Shown here: positions 35,801 through 48,300 of the stretch, piece after piece
Numbering within the stretch: position 1 is the stretch's first letter
Layout: the number at the start of each line of letters is the position of its first letter
Source: Strix aluco
Taxonomy: Eukaryota; Chordata; Aves; Strigiformes; Strigidae
NCBI RefSeq assembly: GCF_031877795.1
Contig: NC_133971.1
Span: forward strand, 90,598,704 to 90,662,703
DNA: 64,000 bases
Direction of reading: 5' to 3'
Notes under the pieces: model-generated
Told to the model about the DNA's origin: nothing
Database searches by the model: none
What the model saw: only the letters and a program-made list of their open reading frames with translations
Program-made: the position numbers and the translations under genes

Positions 35801-38800
35801 CATGTCTGCCAGCTCTGTGTGGGTGCTGCAAATGCATTTGAGTTGCTCAATAGGCAAGAAAACCCCACATTTAGCTAATGAAATCAAGCCCTAGCTGTCC
35901 AAACACTGTTTTCTACAGATAATAAACAGAGAAAGTCTGTGAATTTTTGACATTCATAAATTACTCTTTCTACCCCTGGAGAAGAAAAGGAAAATCATTC
36001 TTGTTTCTCAAGGTTTCTCAGGAAGGTCTCATGCAACTTAACCTGGATGTTGTGGATTCAAAAGTTTACAGGCCCAAAAAAGTTTTCCAGAACAAATTAA
36101 TGGAAGAGGTTCAACTGAGGATCACTGAATTCACAGAAATAACTTCAGGCTCAGGAAGTTTCTCATGAATGGTGTCTGAGAGACCATACACAACATATCT
36201 AATATGTTTTAATCCTCTTTCCTGGGATTCTGATTTGGCCTCAGCAGGAAGCAGGTATTTGGTTGTCTGCAGTACAAAACATACATTCTTCTGTATTGTA
36301 AATGTTAAATTAAGATAAAACAACAGGAAGTACACTGAAAAAGGAATCTACTGACAACATTTCCTCCTATAAGATGATAGATGTTAGTCATGTTACCTAA
36401 GTCATTGCAAGTGTTTAAACTCTGAAACCTAACCAAATAATATCCCACAAATATACTATGAATTGATCTGCATGAAGTAGATCCCTATCCCTTTCAACTT
36501 AATATTTTCTAAAGATAAATGCATTTTATTTCTAGGTAAATAATGCTCATACTTCTTCCAAATCCAGGCATTGTTTTGTAGTCAGCAGCATAGCAACCCC
36601 CTGTAGGAATGTGAAAGCTAGAGAGAGAAATGATCTATTAAGCTGGGACAGTTCTTAGTAGGACAAGACATAGTGCTTTATCTTGTCTAAATATAGGTGA
36701 CCTAAATGTAAAGGCCTTTAACAGTTCCCTTGGAAGCTTTGCCTACCATCAGATGTATCTCACAAGTTGGAAGTTAGCCAAATATTGAACTTCTATTTAC
36801 TTCTTTCTATTACTACTGATTAATGTACATACCCAAAGTTGTCCCAGTAGACTCCTCTCTCTCTCTGGCCCACTTTTATTATATAGACTAAAAATCTCTG
36901 AGATAAGTCATATGCAAGTACTCCACCAAGTGCCCACTCATCCTCACCATGAATTATTATAAACCAAATATGATGCACTTGCACAAGTATAGTACTTCTT
37001 TTAGGTAAATTTAACCACATAAAAGTTATGCACTGAATTTAACTTACTTTTCCTGGCTTTCTCCACAGTGAAAGTAAGAGTATTCTGGTTTGTATGGTTA
37101 GGAAAACAGTAACTGAAAGATATCAGATGAGGCACGTAGAAAATACATGCTGTGGGTATTATCAGTAATACTATCAAGAGCACGGTCTATTTTATTTTCC
37201 TCTGGTGGCACAAAAATGTGGAGAAAAAAACCTGTGGTTTTTTTTCACCCCAGCTTTACTTCAGATGCAGTTTGCAAGATAGATGGGGACAGATTAAATT
37301 CTGGGGTTTGAACACAGTGTGTGTTTGTATGATTATACATGTGTGTGTCTCTGATATTATTGAGGATGTATAGAGTATATATTTTCTAGTGAGAGAGCAG
37401 TCATATTGTGTCTGCCCTGCTTTACAAGATGAAAAGAATACATATAGCTCCAAAATGGTAAAAAAGCATTTTATTTAACTCTAAGACTTTGACATTTTTT
37501 GCAGGAAAAAAATGTGTCAAGAAGAGCTGTCATTCCCCTGCTGTTTGATCAGCACAGCTGAGGGATGGTGGGGAAAGCACATCTGCCTTCAGATGCCTTC
37601 CCACAGGTGACAGTGCTCCTGCTCCTGCTCACACCCACCCCAGGGGAAAGGACCAGCTGCAGCCCAGAGGGTTGTGATGGATGAAACAAGGGGAATTCTT
37701 CCTCCAGGTTCCAGCTCTCTTAGTCTCTACCCCCTAAGTGAGCCCACAATTGACCTTAGGCCCAACAGCAGGTTTGTAAGGCAGAGCCAGAGGTTTAGCC
37801 CTCAACATCAATGCAACATTACTGGTGCACCATATGGCAATAATAAAATATCTGGGGCTGCAATTTCTATATAGTATCTGGAAGGTGTTGTCCAAGGACA
37901 GCAGTCTGCTTCAGTATCAAGGTGAAGATCAGCACAGATGCTTGTGTATGAGTGAAATTATTGTCCCAGATTTACATCCATAGTATACTGAGGGTTTTTA
38001 ACAGTGGTCTTCAAACCTGATTTAATTTACAAAATCTGACACAAGGTGGGCGGTCTGCAAACCAGTCAGACCTCCTTATCCATTAAAAGTGAAGGTCCTT
38101 TTGTGCCACAGTATGTTTTTTCCCCTCCTGTCTGTTTGAATCACCGTGATTCCCTATAAGGATTTTTATCACTCAGTGGCAAGTGGATTGAAAAGTCTCT
38201 GTCAGGTGAAAGAACTGATATGGTACTGACTGTTCTCAAATTTCTCGGCAGTCCCTGGAGGTCTATCCTGGCTCAGAAGTTTTATCACAGCAATATTTTA
38301 CAGCTTCTATAACTTAAGTCTTTCTGAAGTTTATTGTTGGCAGGTATAGCATATTCTCCTAGGCTTTGTGGTTTCATCTATTTTTCTTCACATCTTTCAT
38401 CCACATCATGGTAATCAACTCTGCACAGGTCGAAGAACTCTTCAAAGTACTCCTTTGAACATCTGCCTCCTTAAAGACATCCCTGCTGTATTCTCTGATA
38501 ACTTGGATCTCATCCAGTTTTGCTAGATAAAGACTTAGGAGTATTTGGTGTACACCTTATTAACTAAACAGGGGAGCAGAAACAGGTTCCTACATTTTTC
38601 ACTAACATCTGGTCTGAGAACAGTGGGAGGGAAAAAGCCAGCAGCAAATGATCTGCATGCACTGGTTGCAAACTGGTAGCTGCTCTCCCAGATGAAATCA
38701 CATATTTGAAGTACCATTTAAAATCTTCAGCAGGGAGCTATCATATCATCTTTTATGTTAGTTATGAGGCATATAAATGAAGGTTTTGCTACTATCATTC

Positions 38801-41111
38801 CAAAATTACATAGCTGAGTATCCTACTTTTTCCCTAACTGTTCAGTTGAAACCAGCTGCTTTCAATTTCTGAAGCATACACAGTACTGGGAACCAGCAGA
38901 CACCACAGAGAGATTGGTTCTCATAAGTATCCAAAGAAGCTTCAGTGAATAGGCAACTTATTCCATAGTCACCTGTATTCAGAGTCTCATTAGAAACCTG
39001 ATGCATACTGCAGGGAAGGAAATCTAAATGTCCCATTCACTTAACTGAGTTTGGTATTGTTTCTTCCTGTTTAATTTTCCATTCTGTGCTGTGTTTTGGG
39101 GTTTTTTGGGGTTTTTTTATTAAAATGTGTTCCCAAATTGTCTTGCATATTCACAGCAGTAGTAATTTTTCTGACACCTTCATTTTCTAGGCCAACCAAG
39201 TTGCATCATCCACAGGATGAAGCAATTCATCATCAATTTTTATTACTTTTAGTATCACGCATCTCATCTTAGTATCCTCCTCCTATGGTGTGTGCACTTG
39301 AATCAAATCTCTAGAGACTGTCTATTTTTGCCATTATATCTGCTCTTATTCCCTTTCTAGAAGGCATGAAGACACATCCAGAGTAGGGAATGGTGTAAGG
39401 TATTCCAAGTTCACTTGATTTTCGTATATTTACTCATAATGTATTCTCCACTACACTTCTGCCTGACCTTCCCATTGCTAATAATCTCTTTATTCTGTCT
39501 TCCTTAAATTGTCTTTTGCTTTGGGTTATGGCTTTTGTAAGTTTCCAGGGACAGAAACCTCATCTTCCTCTCTGTGATTGAACTGTATTCATCATCATGC
39601 AATAATGTGTAATTCTTTTCTAAAGACGAATGTGAATCAACTATAAGATTTTTCCATTGCCTTCAGAAGAGCTGCCCACTTCCACTGACTGAATACCTTA
39701 AGTGTTGAAGCTTATTCATTCAGTGTCCTAGATAAAGAGGCATGTGTGATTAGTCAGGAGTGTCTAGCAGTGTAGCTTGCAGGAGATGTCAGCTTCTCAT
39801 TCAGAAAGCTGAGTGACTTTGCAAAACTTTATCATTAAAAATATTACTTATTCTTTTCGGTATGGACATTGAATTAATAGGAAATTTATGAAGAAGACAG
39901 AAGATGCAGTGCCTTTAGTTTGTTAAAAGCACCCAAGACCATCTTTTACATTGCTGGGAGTGATGCAAAAGAACAAGGGAAATAAAAATGAAGAAGAGTG
40001 AGTTTATCTGGATGGAGCTCAAGACGGAGAGGCTAGCCTTGATGTTTTGGGGTTGCAGATTGAAAATATAATAAGCTGCATAAGAATCTGTCAGTCTGCA
40101 ATGTTGGAATGGGCTGAATGAAGTCACAACCATCACTTATGAAACAAATGTTGAATATATTACTTCTATCCTGATTTATTGTTTCCAGGACCAGGAATTC
40201 AGAACTAATTCATTTGCAGAATACAGTAAAAGCAGACAAATATAAAAGTTTTGTCCACTGAATTTCATAGATGTGAAATAGACTGCCTTCCTCTTCTATT
40301 AATTATGCTTAAACTATAAGGTTAAAATGATATTTTGTTCTTTTATACAAATAAAGGCAATGTAATGTTAATATAAAAGACTTGCTTTACTTTATCCTCC
40401 TAACATTGTTCGTCAACTGCAATTCTGTTCCAGCTGCAGCCATGAAAAATAGAGCTTGGTCATGTAGTTGTTGAAACAGTTCTAAGTCTAAAAGCACTGT
40501 AAAAAAATGATGCATGACAAAGTGCTAGAATGGGAAAATCTCATTGCCACATTAATTATCTATTGACAGAAGATATACAGTAGGTGATGCAATGGCTTTA
40601 GATGTTCTTGTCTTTATTACCTCTTGGGGGAAAAGTTCAGATCACAAAATGAGTTTGGTGCTCTTGAGTGGACATTTGTCCTCATCACAAAACAACCTCA
40701 TAATTCAGCACGATGTAACAAAATTGGAGAGCTCAAATTGAGGAGGCTTAGAACCAAGAGCATCAGGGAGTGATAAATCAGACTGGAGGTGCAGGGCAAT
40801 GCCTCTTGGGGTGACTTTCACAGCATCTGTGAGACAATGCCATCCCTATTACAAATCATTTCGCCAGGAGGACAGCCTAAGGAGCTCCACATACTTGAAG
40901 GGACAGATCAAGTTAGAAACAGTGTTAAAAAGGAAGCTGATCAGAACTGGTCTAAAACATTATTCTGTTCAACTGCCATTCAATTTTATGAGAACAGACA
41001 TTTTAATACAGTATTAAAGTCCCATTCTGTCTAGCTTCTGCTACTTTTCAGGGATTTTTTTCAGAGTCATAAACAATGAGCAATGGGCATGATGCACACT
41101 TGTATAAATAA
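32841..41111. other. intergenic desert with one long unassigned open frame
   Basis: Unique AT-rich sequence downstream of RIT2. It includes a 192-codon plus-strand open frame at 32853-33431 with no recognised domain (discussed under findings) and an A-rich/T-rich low-complexity stretch at 34000-34100. A slightly GC-richer segment lies at about 37500-37720 with no coding signal. No known gene or repeat family was recognised. Confidence 0.55.
34000..34100. repeat. A-rich low-complexity stretch followed by poly(T)
   Basis: Runs of A, (CAA)n and (AACC)n units from 34000 to 34078, then a short spacer and a T-run at about 34087-34100. The opposed A and T runs could form a hairpin. It is not attached to a recognised element. 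Confidence 0.85.
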
Positions 41112-42755
41112 GAGTCATAGAATCACAGAATCATAGAATGGTTTGGGGTGGAAGGGGCCTTAAAGATCATCTGATTTCAACCTCCCTGTCACAGGCAGGG
41201 ACACCTTCCACTAGACAAGGTTGCCCAAAGCCCCGTCCAACCTGGCCTTGAACCCTTCCAGGGAGGGGGCAGCCACGGCTTCTCTGGGCAACCGGTGCCA
41301 GAGCCTCACCACCCTCACAGGGAAGAATTTTTTCCTAATGTCTAATCTAAATCTGCCTTCTCTCAATTTAAAACCATTACCCCCCATCCTATCCCTACAC
41401 CACCTGATAAAGAGTCCCTCCCCACCTTTCTTGTAGGCCTCTTTAAGTACTGGAAGGCTGCTCTAAGGTCTCCCCAGAGCCTTCTTTTCTCCAGGCTGAA
41501 CATCCCCAAGTCTCTCAGCCTGTCCTAACAGGGAAGGTGCTCCAGCCCCCCGAGCATCTTTATGGCCTCCTCTGCATCCATTTGAGCAGGTCCATGTCCT
41601 TCTGATGTTGGTGCCCCCAGAGCTGGACACAGCACTGCAGGGGAAGTTCTTACAAGAGCTGAGTAGAGGGGGAGAATCTCCTCCCTCAACCTGCTGGCCA
41701 CACTTCTCCTGATGTAGTGCAGGATATGGTTGGCTTTCTGGGCTGTGAGAGCACATTGCTAGGTCATGTTGAAGTTCTTGACAACCAACATCCCCAAGTC
41801 CTTCTCCTCAGGGCTGTTCTCAATCCACTCTTCACCCAGCCTGTATTTGTGCTTGGGGTTGCCCCAACCCATGTGCAGGACCTTGCACTTGACCTTGTTG
41901 ATCTTCATGAGGTTTGCACGGGCCCGCCTCTGAAGCCTATCCAGGTCCCTCTAGATGACACATCCCCTCCCTCCAGCATGTCAACCACAGCACACAGTTT
42001 AGTGTCGTTGGCAAACTTACTGAGGGTGCACTCAACCTCATGCACTGTCCATGTCACCAACAAAGGTGTTAAACAATGCCAGTCCCAATACTGACCCCTG
42101 AGGAACGTCACCCATCACTGTTCTCCACTTGGACATTGAGCTGTTGACTACACCTCTTTGGCTGTGATCATCCAGCCAATTCCTTATCCCTCGAGTGGTC
42201 CATCCATCAAAGCCATGTGTCTCCAATTCAGAGAGAAGGATGTCATGTGGTACAGCGTCAAATGTTTTGTACAAGTCCAGGTAGATTATGTCAGTTGCTC
42301 TTTCCTTATTCACCAACACTGTGACCCTGTAGTAGAAGGCTATTAAATTTTCAGGCACAATTTGTTCTTAGTGAAGCTATGCTGGCTGTCACCAATCACC
42401 TCCTTATTTTCCATGTGCCCTAGTATAGTTTCCAGGAGGATCTGTCCCATGATCTTCCTGGGCGTAGAGGTGAGACTGACTGGCCTGTAGTTCCCCAGGT
42501 CTTCATTTTTTCCCTTTTTAAAAATGGGGCTTATGTTTCTCCTTTTCCAGTCAGTGGGAACTTCACCAGACTGTCACCGATTAGCCGCTTGTGCACCTTC
42601 AGGTTCTTTAGGTGTTCTCGAACCTGATCTTCTCCTACAGTGGGAGGTTCTTCATTCTCCCAACTCCTGCCTTTGCCTTCTGTGACTTGGGCGGTGTGGC
42701 TGGAGCACTTGCCAACGAAGGGAAACGGAGGGAAAAATGTCATTGAGTAACTCAG
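41112..42755 (-). mobile_element. CR1 LINE copy B, 3' half (split by a nested LTR)
   Basis: The 3' terminus is at about 41112, where the plus strand reads as the reverse complement of ATTCTATGATTCTGTGATTCTATG. Above it lie the CR1 3' UTR, the ORF2 C-terminal domain and the RT up to 42755, where a solo LTR interrupts the element. It continues at 43504. Joining the two ends across the LTR restores continuous CR1 sequence, so the halves are one insertion. Counting both halves and omitting the LTR, the element is about 3.5 kb, long for a bird CR1 copy. Confidence 0.95.
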
Positions 42756-42847
42756 TGTCCCAATCCAGTATCGGGGAGGGTTCTTAAACGATCCCAAGAG
42801 CAAGATTAAGACACAAATGAGGTCAGATGCCGTACAACCTTGTGAAC

Positions 42848-42853
42848 TTTATT
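42848..42853 (-). terminator. LTR polyadenylation signal
   Basis: AATAAA on the minus strand, about 255 bp downstream of the TATA-like box and 92 bp from the LTR 3' end. It is followed by a GT-rich stretch (minus-strand GTTGTACGG) suited to a downstream element. Confidence 0.7.
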
Positions 42854-43107
42854 TCCCGCAACAACTGATAATAGCAATAGGACAGAGAAAAGAAGAAAAG
42901 GAAAATTCAGAATACCTAAGCAATCAAATGGTAGAGATGCAGCAAGATTAATTACCACCACCACGAATCCAGCAATGTCCTGTTGGCTCAATCTCGGTGC
43001 AGGTGATGGTGCTCCAAGCTCCAAGCTCCGCCAAAGTCCCAACTCCAAGTGGATGAAGGATCAAGAAGATCAAGATCATCAAGATTCCCGAGAGAGGGGT
43101 ACACAGC

Positions 43108-43116
43108 CCTTTTATT
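43108..43116 (-). promoter_or_regulatory. LTR TATA-like box
   Basis: AATAAAAGG on the minus strand, a common retroviral TATA variant, about 390 bp inside the LTR's 5' end. The downstream CTCTCTCGGGAA stretch about 20-30 bp away is a plausible transcription start region. Confidence 0.6.
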
Positions 43117-43503
43117 GCCCCAGTCCCTATGATTTCTTCAAAAAGTCCACCCATTTCCATGGAGCTCATTGTCATAAGTGCCACCCCGTGGTCCTCCATG
43201 TGCGCATGCCTAGGTGATCATGGTGGTCATGCCGGGGGAGAAGGAGGGTTGACCTGAGGTTTCTTCAGCCTCCACACATCTTCCTCACCCTGATTTCCTC
43301 TCCACCCGGCTTGTGCTCAAGTGCAGCTTAGTAGGCACTGCCAAGGATGTTGTTGTTCGAGCTTCAGGCGGATGTCATGGATTCTTCAGGGACAATTTGT
43401 CTTCAGAGCGTACTCCTCCATGGCAACAGGATGCTAGGGTCAGGAAGTGGTAGTAGTACAGCAGCAATGTTGAGACAAACACAGTCCAACACAGTCCCTT
43501 ACA

Positions 43504-45350
43504 CTCAGTCTCCTCCATGTCCCACATAACCAGGTATTCTGTTTCTTTCCAGAGAGGGCCACATTTTCCCTAGTCTTCTTTTTATCACTGACATACTATA
43601 GAATGTTTTCTTGTTACCCTTGCCAGATTTATTTCTATCAGGGTTTTAGATTTCTTAACCTGATCACTGGCTGCTCGAACAGTTTCTTTGTATTCCTCCC
43701 AGGTTACCTGTCCTTGTTCCACCCTCTGTAGGCTTCCCTTTTATGTGTGATCTTGTCCAGGATCTCCTTGTTCATCCATGCAGGCCTCCTAGTGTTCTTA
43801 CCTGACTTCCTCTTTGTTGGGATGCATCACTCCTGAGCATGGAGGCCGTGATCCTTGAATATTAATCAACTTTCTTGGGCTCTGCTTCCCTCTAGGGCTT
43901 TATGCCATGGTACTCTAGCAAGAAGATACCTGAAGAAGCTGAAGTCTGCTCTCCTGAAGTCCAGGGCACTGCGCTTGCTGCACACCCTTCTTACTGCCTT
44001 AAGAATCTTGAACTCCACTAGTTCATGGTCACTGCAGCCAGGGCTGCCCTAGAGCTTCATATTCCCCACCAGCCCTCCTTGTTTGTGAGAACAAGGTCAA
44101 GCATTGCACCTCTCGTCTGTGGCTCCTCTATCACTTGGAGAAGGAAGTTTTCATCAATGCATTCCAGGAACCTCCTGGATTGTCTATGCCCTGCTGTGTT
44201 GTCCATCCAACAGATATTGGGGTGGTTGAATTCCCCCATGAGGACTGGGACTTGTGAACGTGAGGCTGCTCCTGTCTGTCTATCGAGGGTCTCATCCACT
44301 TAATCTTCCTGGTTATGTGGTCCATAGCAGACCCCCACTATAACGTCACCTGTCCCTGCCCTCACTTCAATCCTGACCCATAAGCTCTTTCTCAGCTCCA
44401 CATGCATCCTCAGGTGGATCTCCATGCACTCCAGCTGGTCACTGACATAGAAGGTGACACCACCCCCCCATCTCCCCTACCTCTCCTTCCTAAAGAGCCT
44501 GTGTCCTTCCATTCTAACACTCTATTCATAGGAGCTATCCCACCACATCACTGTGATGTCAATAAGATCATAGCCCTGCAGGCATGTGCACATCTCTAAC
44601 TCTTCTTGTTTGTTCTCCATGCTACATGTGTTTGCATAAAGGCATTTCAGTTGGGTCCCTGATGAAGCTGACTTACTCCTAGAATTCCTTTGTGCTGCTC
44701 TTCAGGTGCTCTCCTGCTGACCTGTGATCCCTCTCCAGGCTCTGGACACCTGTTGCTAACACTGGCATCAAACTGGTAGGAGTGGGATGGATTGAGGTTC
44801 CGCTACCCCGGCAGCTTTAGTTTAAAGCCCTCTTTGCCAGCTTGGCAAGCCTGTGACCAAAGATGCTCTTCCCCTCCTCTGACAGATGGACCCCTCAGCC
44901 CCCACCAGCCCAGGTTTCTCAAAGCGAGTCCCATGGTCTTAGTAGCCAAACTCCCGGCTGTGACACCAGTCTAGTAACCAATTGTTGATTTGCCAGATTT
45001 AACTCTTCTTCTCAAACCCCTTCCCTTTGACCAGGAGGGTTGATGAAAAAACTACCTGCACTCCAGAGTCCCTTACCACCATTCCCAGGGCTCTGTAATC
45101 CTTCTTGATACTCTTCGAACTGCTCCTGGCTGTGTCACTAGTGTCCATGTTAAACAACAGCAGCAGCTAATTGTCAGTGGACTGCACAATGTTTTGTGTC
45201 TTGGTGACATCCCTGATATGAGCCCCCGGTAAGCAGCACACCTTTCTAGAGAGTGTGTCAGGTCAGCAAATGAATGCCTCTGTACCTCTCAGAAAAGAGT
45301 CACCTACTACCTCTCAGAAGATAATTCGTGAGGAGGTTGTCTACATGTGG
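43504..45350 (-). mobile_element. CR1 LINE copy B, 5' half (split by a nested LTR)
   Basis: Continuation of copy B beyond the nested LTR. On the minus strand it runs from the ORF1 esterase-like region (about 45320 down to the stop at 44822-44824), through the ORF1-ORF2 junction and the endonuclease (about 44600-44050), to the endonuclease-RT linker that meets the LTR. CR1 similarity fades at about 45350, so the start of ORF1 and the 5' UTR are missing. The left edge of the coding similarity is approximate. Confidence 0.88.
44822..45320 (-). pseudogene. CR1 ORF1 esterase-domain remnant, copy B
   Basis: The minus strand from about 45150 down translates as 'LLLFNMDTSDTARSSSKSIK' and then 'RALGMVVRDSGVQVVFSSTL', 'LLVKGKGFEKKS', a stop, and 'IWQINNWLL', ending at a TAA at 44822-44824. 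This matches the C-terminal esterase (SGNH/GDSL-like) domain described for CR1 ORF1, where the segment normally contains a GTNDT-type motif; here it reads MDTSDT. The in-frame stop and frame breaks show it is dead. Most bird CR1 copies are too truncated to keep any ORF1. Confidence 0.75.
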
Positions 45351-48300
45351 CTAACTACTGTAAGTATATTTACTTGAATTGTATTAGCACAATAGTCTAT
45401 GTTAGACATCCATCTTTCAATCGATAGTACGAATTCAGGCAAACACTGGTGTGTTCCTATAACTAACTATAAAATTTTTGTGATTTATATGAAATGAGTT
45501 GATGGTCTTCTCTTTAACTTTTAACAGTTGACACCATCACCTCAGTGTCACTTCTGAGGTGCCTGAAGCAGGTAACTTTGTTTACTGTCTCTACAGGAAG
45601 GCCCACTGGCACCTATTTTCTTACTGCAGGTACTGCAATCTGGCCTACAGGGAGTAACATTCAACTTGAGAGAAGATGTTGACACAGTTCGAGAGTGTAA
45701 ATCATCGCTAGAAGACACTAAAATCTGCTGAGGCCCATCTTTTGATTGTTGCATATTTTTTTTTTTCTGTCATGATACAGAGAGGGCTCAAACACCTAAG
45801 AAAGGCTAATAATGAGAGACATATACAAACTATATATAATATAGTTTATATATATTATATAGTGGACAAAATGAGGATAATTCCTTGTTTTCTATCTAGC
45901 TATGCATTCTTACAAGTCAGTCGCAAAATATACGGTTTTTGGTGTGTAAAGAAATTGTTTTAAATCATTTGTGAAAACATCAGACCATTAACATAGTTCA
46001 TGAACTTATAATATGAGGGAACACAGAAGGTTTCTGTGCTTAAGTCCTAAGGCCTCTATGCAAAATCCATGAAAAAGGAAAACTTAAATACTGCAATATT
46101 CCACCTTGATTTACAGCCTTCCTCAAATTACTTCTCAACTAGATACAACATGTGATCTGCCATAACTGGGAAGAAGGGTAATTAACTGCCATATAGTTTG
46201 TATTTGCAAGAGACACCATGGATACATTTGCAAAATGTTATTATTTTACTTTATTTATTAGTTGGCTTTAATTATAATCCTGGAGGAAACTGAATTATGG
46301 TCCAACTGCAACACAGTCTGACAGCGGAGTAAGTTATAGCTGCCACCTTCATGGGACTATAGGCAACATAGCAAAATAAAGTGATCGGTTTCCTTCCTCA
46401 AATCTTCCAGGCATGATTAGGTGAGAGACTAGTCAGAGATGGAAAAGTCTTTAGACACAGAGCTGCTGGTTTTTAATTCTGTCTGCTAGGTGTGACAGCA
46501 AAATACAATCTTCTGTGATGGAATCATAATGATTAATTAGGTAAAGCACCTTCACCCATCTTCTTGTGCAGTTATGACTTATGTTATCCTCACTGACTAT
46601 AACCTCACTCAGCTCTGCTCAATTAACTGAGGTTAAGCATTATAGATTATTGAGGAATTGGGTGATGGTAAATCAGAATGACTTTCCCAGTTTAAAAATA
46701 GAAGATGATCAGGTGTTTCAGAGACAAGATTCAATGCCAAGAATTTACAGCACCACACTCTACCATAGGTAGGTGGAGAAATTGTTAGAGATGGGGTTTA
46801 TCATATCTGAATTTAGCCATCTAAAGGTTAGACTTGGAGATGAAGCTGCTCTTTATGGAGCAACAGATAGTCACTGGAAAGAGGCAGCCATTTCAGGGGG
46901 TCATTCATCCTGTGCTAATTATCCAAGCCAGATGGGACATATCACCAACCAGAGGAACCTGCCTCTCCTTATTAACCTAAGAGAGACTCTGAATGACTAG
47001 ATATCATGCTGAAGTTTTATAAGATCAAAGTGGAGTGAGATAACACAGGGATTTCTGCCCAATACATATTCAGATGCCTGAAATTGTTAATGGAAGATGT
47101 AGCGGAGTATCGTCAGAGGGTATGATGCCTCGTTCTTGTAGAGACTAACCTAGTACCAAATACTTTTCAAAATGTGAAAAGGGGACTGGTTGTGGAGAGA
47201 CTTGAAACCTGAAGATTTCATGGGCTTGGTACACTTAAAAATATGACTATGTAAGCTGTGTCTGTACTAGTAGTTTGAACACACCCCAGGAGGCACCTGA
47301 GCACATCTATACTGTTAAATTGTTAAAATGATCTCTAGCTTGGTTTCAGACCATGCAAGCCAGCACTTTTGTAACCAGTTGCTGAGCATGGTGTAGAACC
47401 TAGTATAGTCCAGGGACTGCTTCCAACAGCAGCTTGTGTGTGGTAACCCTGCTCTGAAGACTAAGAGTGCTCATGCCAGATGACCTTCATGTCAGAGAAG
47501 GGGCATGTTTATTATATAAATCAATTTAAAATTTAATTTTAGATTATATCTATGTCCTCTTCTGCAAACTTTACTGTATTGCAAACTGGCTTGAACTAAG
47601 GTACCCCTAAAGCTACGGAGCCAAGCCAATGTTGCTATACTCTATCCCTCAGTAGGGTGGGTGTAATGACATGATAACCAATACTAAATGGTTTTCAGTT
47701 GACTCAAAGCTTAGGCATCTGCCTGAAAAAGACCAATGAGCATCCCTCAAGGTTTCTCAGGATAGCAATTTCTATGGTCTCTTATGCGTGGAATGACTGC
47801 TTTGTTCCCCTCTATGCAGTGTGCAGTGTTGGAACAGTCACAGATGTTTCCCCTTGTTATTTATTGTCTCATAGCTGCCATCTGTTCAGTGCAGCCTCCT
47901 GTTGTCTCTCCCCCAACACTTAGCTCATAAACTCTTTGGACAAGCACATCTTTTTTTCTCTAGGATGCTTGACCTAAAATCTCTGTGGCAATAAAGGTAA
48001 AATAATAATAGTAATTACAATAGTATAAATGCAGACTTCTGCTGTTGGAGGCAGGAAAACAAAAATTCAGCTTAAATACATGTGTGTGTTTGTATTCCTC
48101 TGAAACAATATTTCCAAAATAGAAATATATCCATATATTATGTAACTATATAAAGTAATACTTCTGATGGAGAATTATTGACAAGTCAAAAAATATCATT
48201 GAATTTTCTTGAAAAGAAAGTGGAGGACAAGACATCAGATTTTAACGAATTAAAATTCTTCATGAAACCATAGCCTTTCCAAGTTTAGCAGAGCAAAACA

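Larger units (their letters stand above)
42756..43503 (-). mobile_element. solo LTR (748 bp) nested inside CR1 copy B
   Basis: This is a solo LTR of an endogenous retrovirus on the minus strand. The plus strand starts TGTCCCAATCC and ends CAGTCCCTTACA, so the ends are TG...CA. It is flanked by a perfect 5-bp duplication CTCAG at 42751-42755 and 43504-43508. Removing the LTR and one copy of CTCAG gives uninterrupted CR1 sequence, which proves the borders and the order of events. On the minus strand it has an AATAAAAGG TATA-type box at 43108-43116 and AATAAA at 42848-42853, giving U3-R-U5. Small internal tandem repeats (CTCCAAG units near 43014-43052, ATCAAGA units near 43070-43090) lie in R. 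There is no internal retroviral gene. Five bases of duplication suggest ERVL-type integration; family not verified. Confidence 0.93.
41463..44299 (-). pseudogene. CR1 ORF2 (endonuclease-RT) remnant, copy B
   Basis: The remnant is in several frames and is interrupted by the LTR at 42756-43503. The segment 44057-44299 is the C-terminal part of the APE-type endonuclease, with 'VLMGEFNHPNICW', 'RRFLECIDENFLLQV' and 'GAMLDLVLTN'. The catalytic GDFN motif reads G-E-F-N (Glu codon 44231-44233), an Asp-to-Glu change at a catalytic position. The RT part (42038-42358) has 'DIIYLDLYKTFDAVPHDIL' and 'VPQGSVLG'. The catalytic motif at about 42000-42015 reads F-A-N-D-T-K where F-A-D-D-T-K is usual, so the first aspartate is asparagine (codon 42007-42009). 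Both enzyme domains are inactive, and frames are broken throughout. Confidence 0.93.

Noticed and set aside
35558..35894. Overlapping open frames on both strands near 35.6-35.9 kb
   Set aside because: The segment is slightly GC-richer, so stops are rarer, but frames overlap on both strands and no domain or splice structure is seen.
41112..45350. Copy B as two independent CR1 insertions
   Set aside because: Both halves have the same orientation, adjoin at continuous CR1 positions and are separated exactly by an LTR with a CTCAG duplication.
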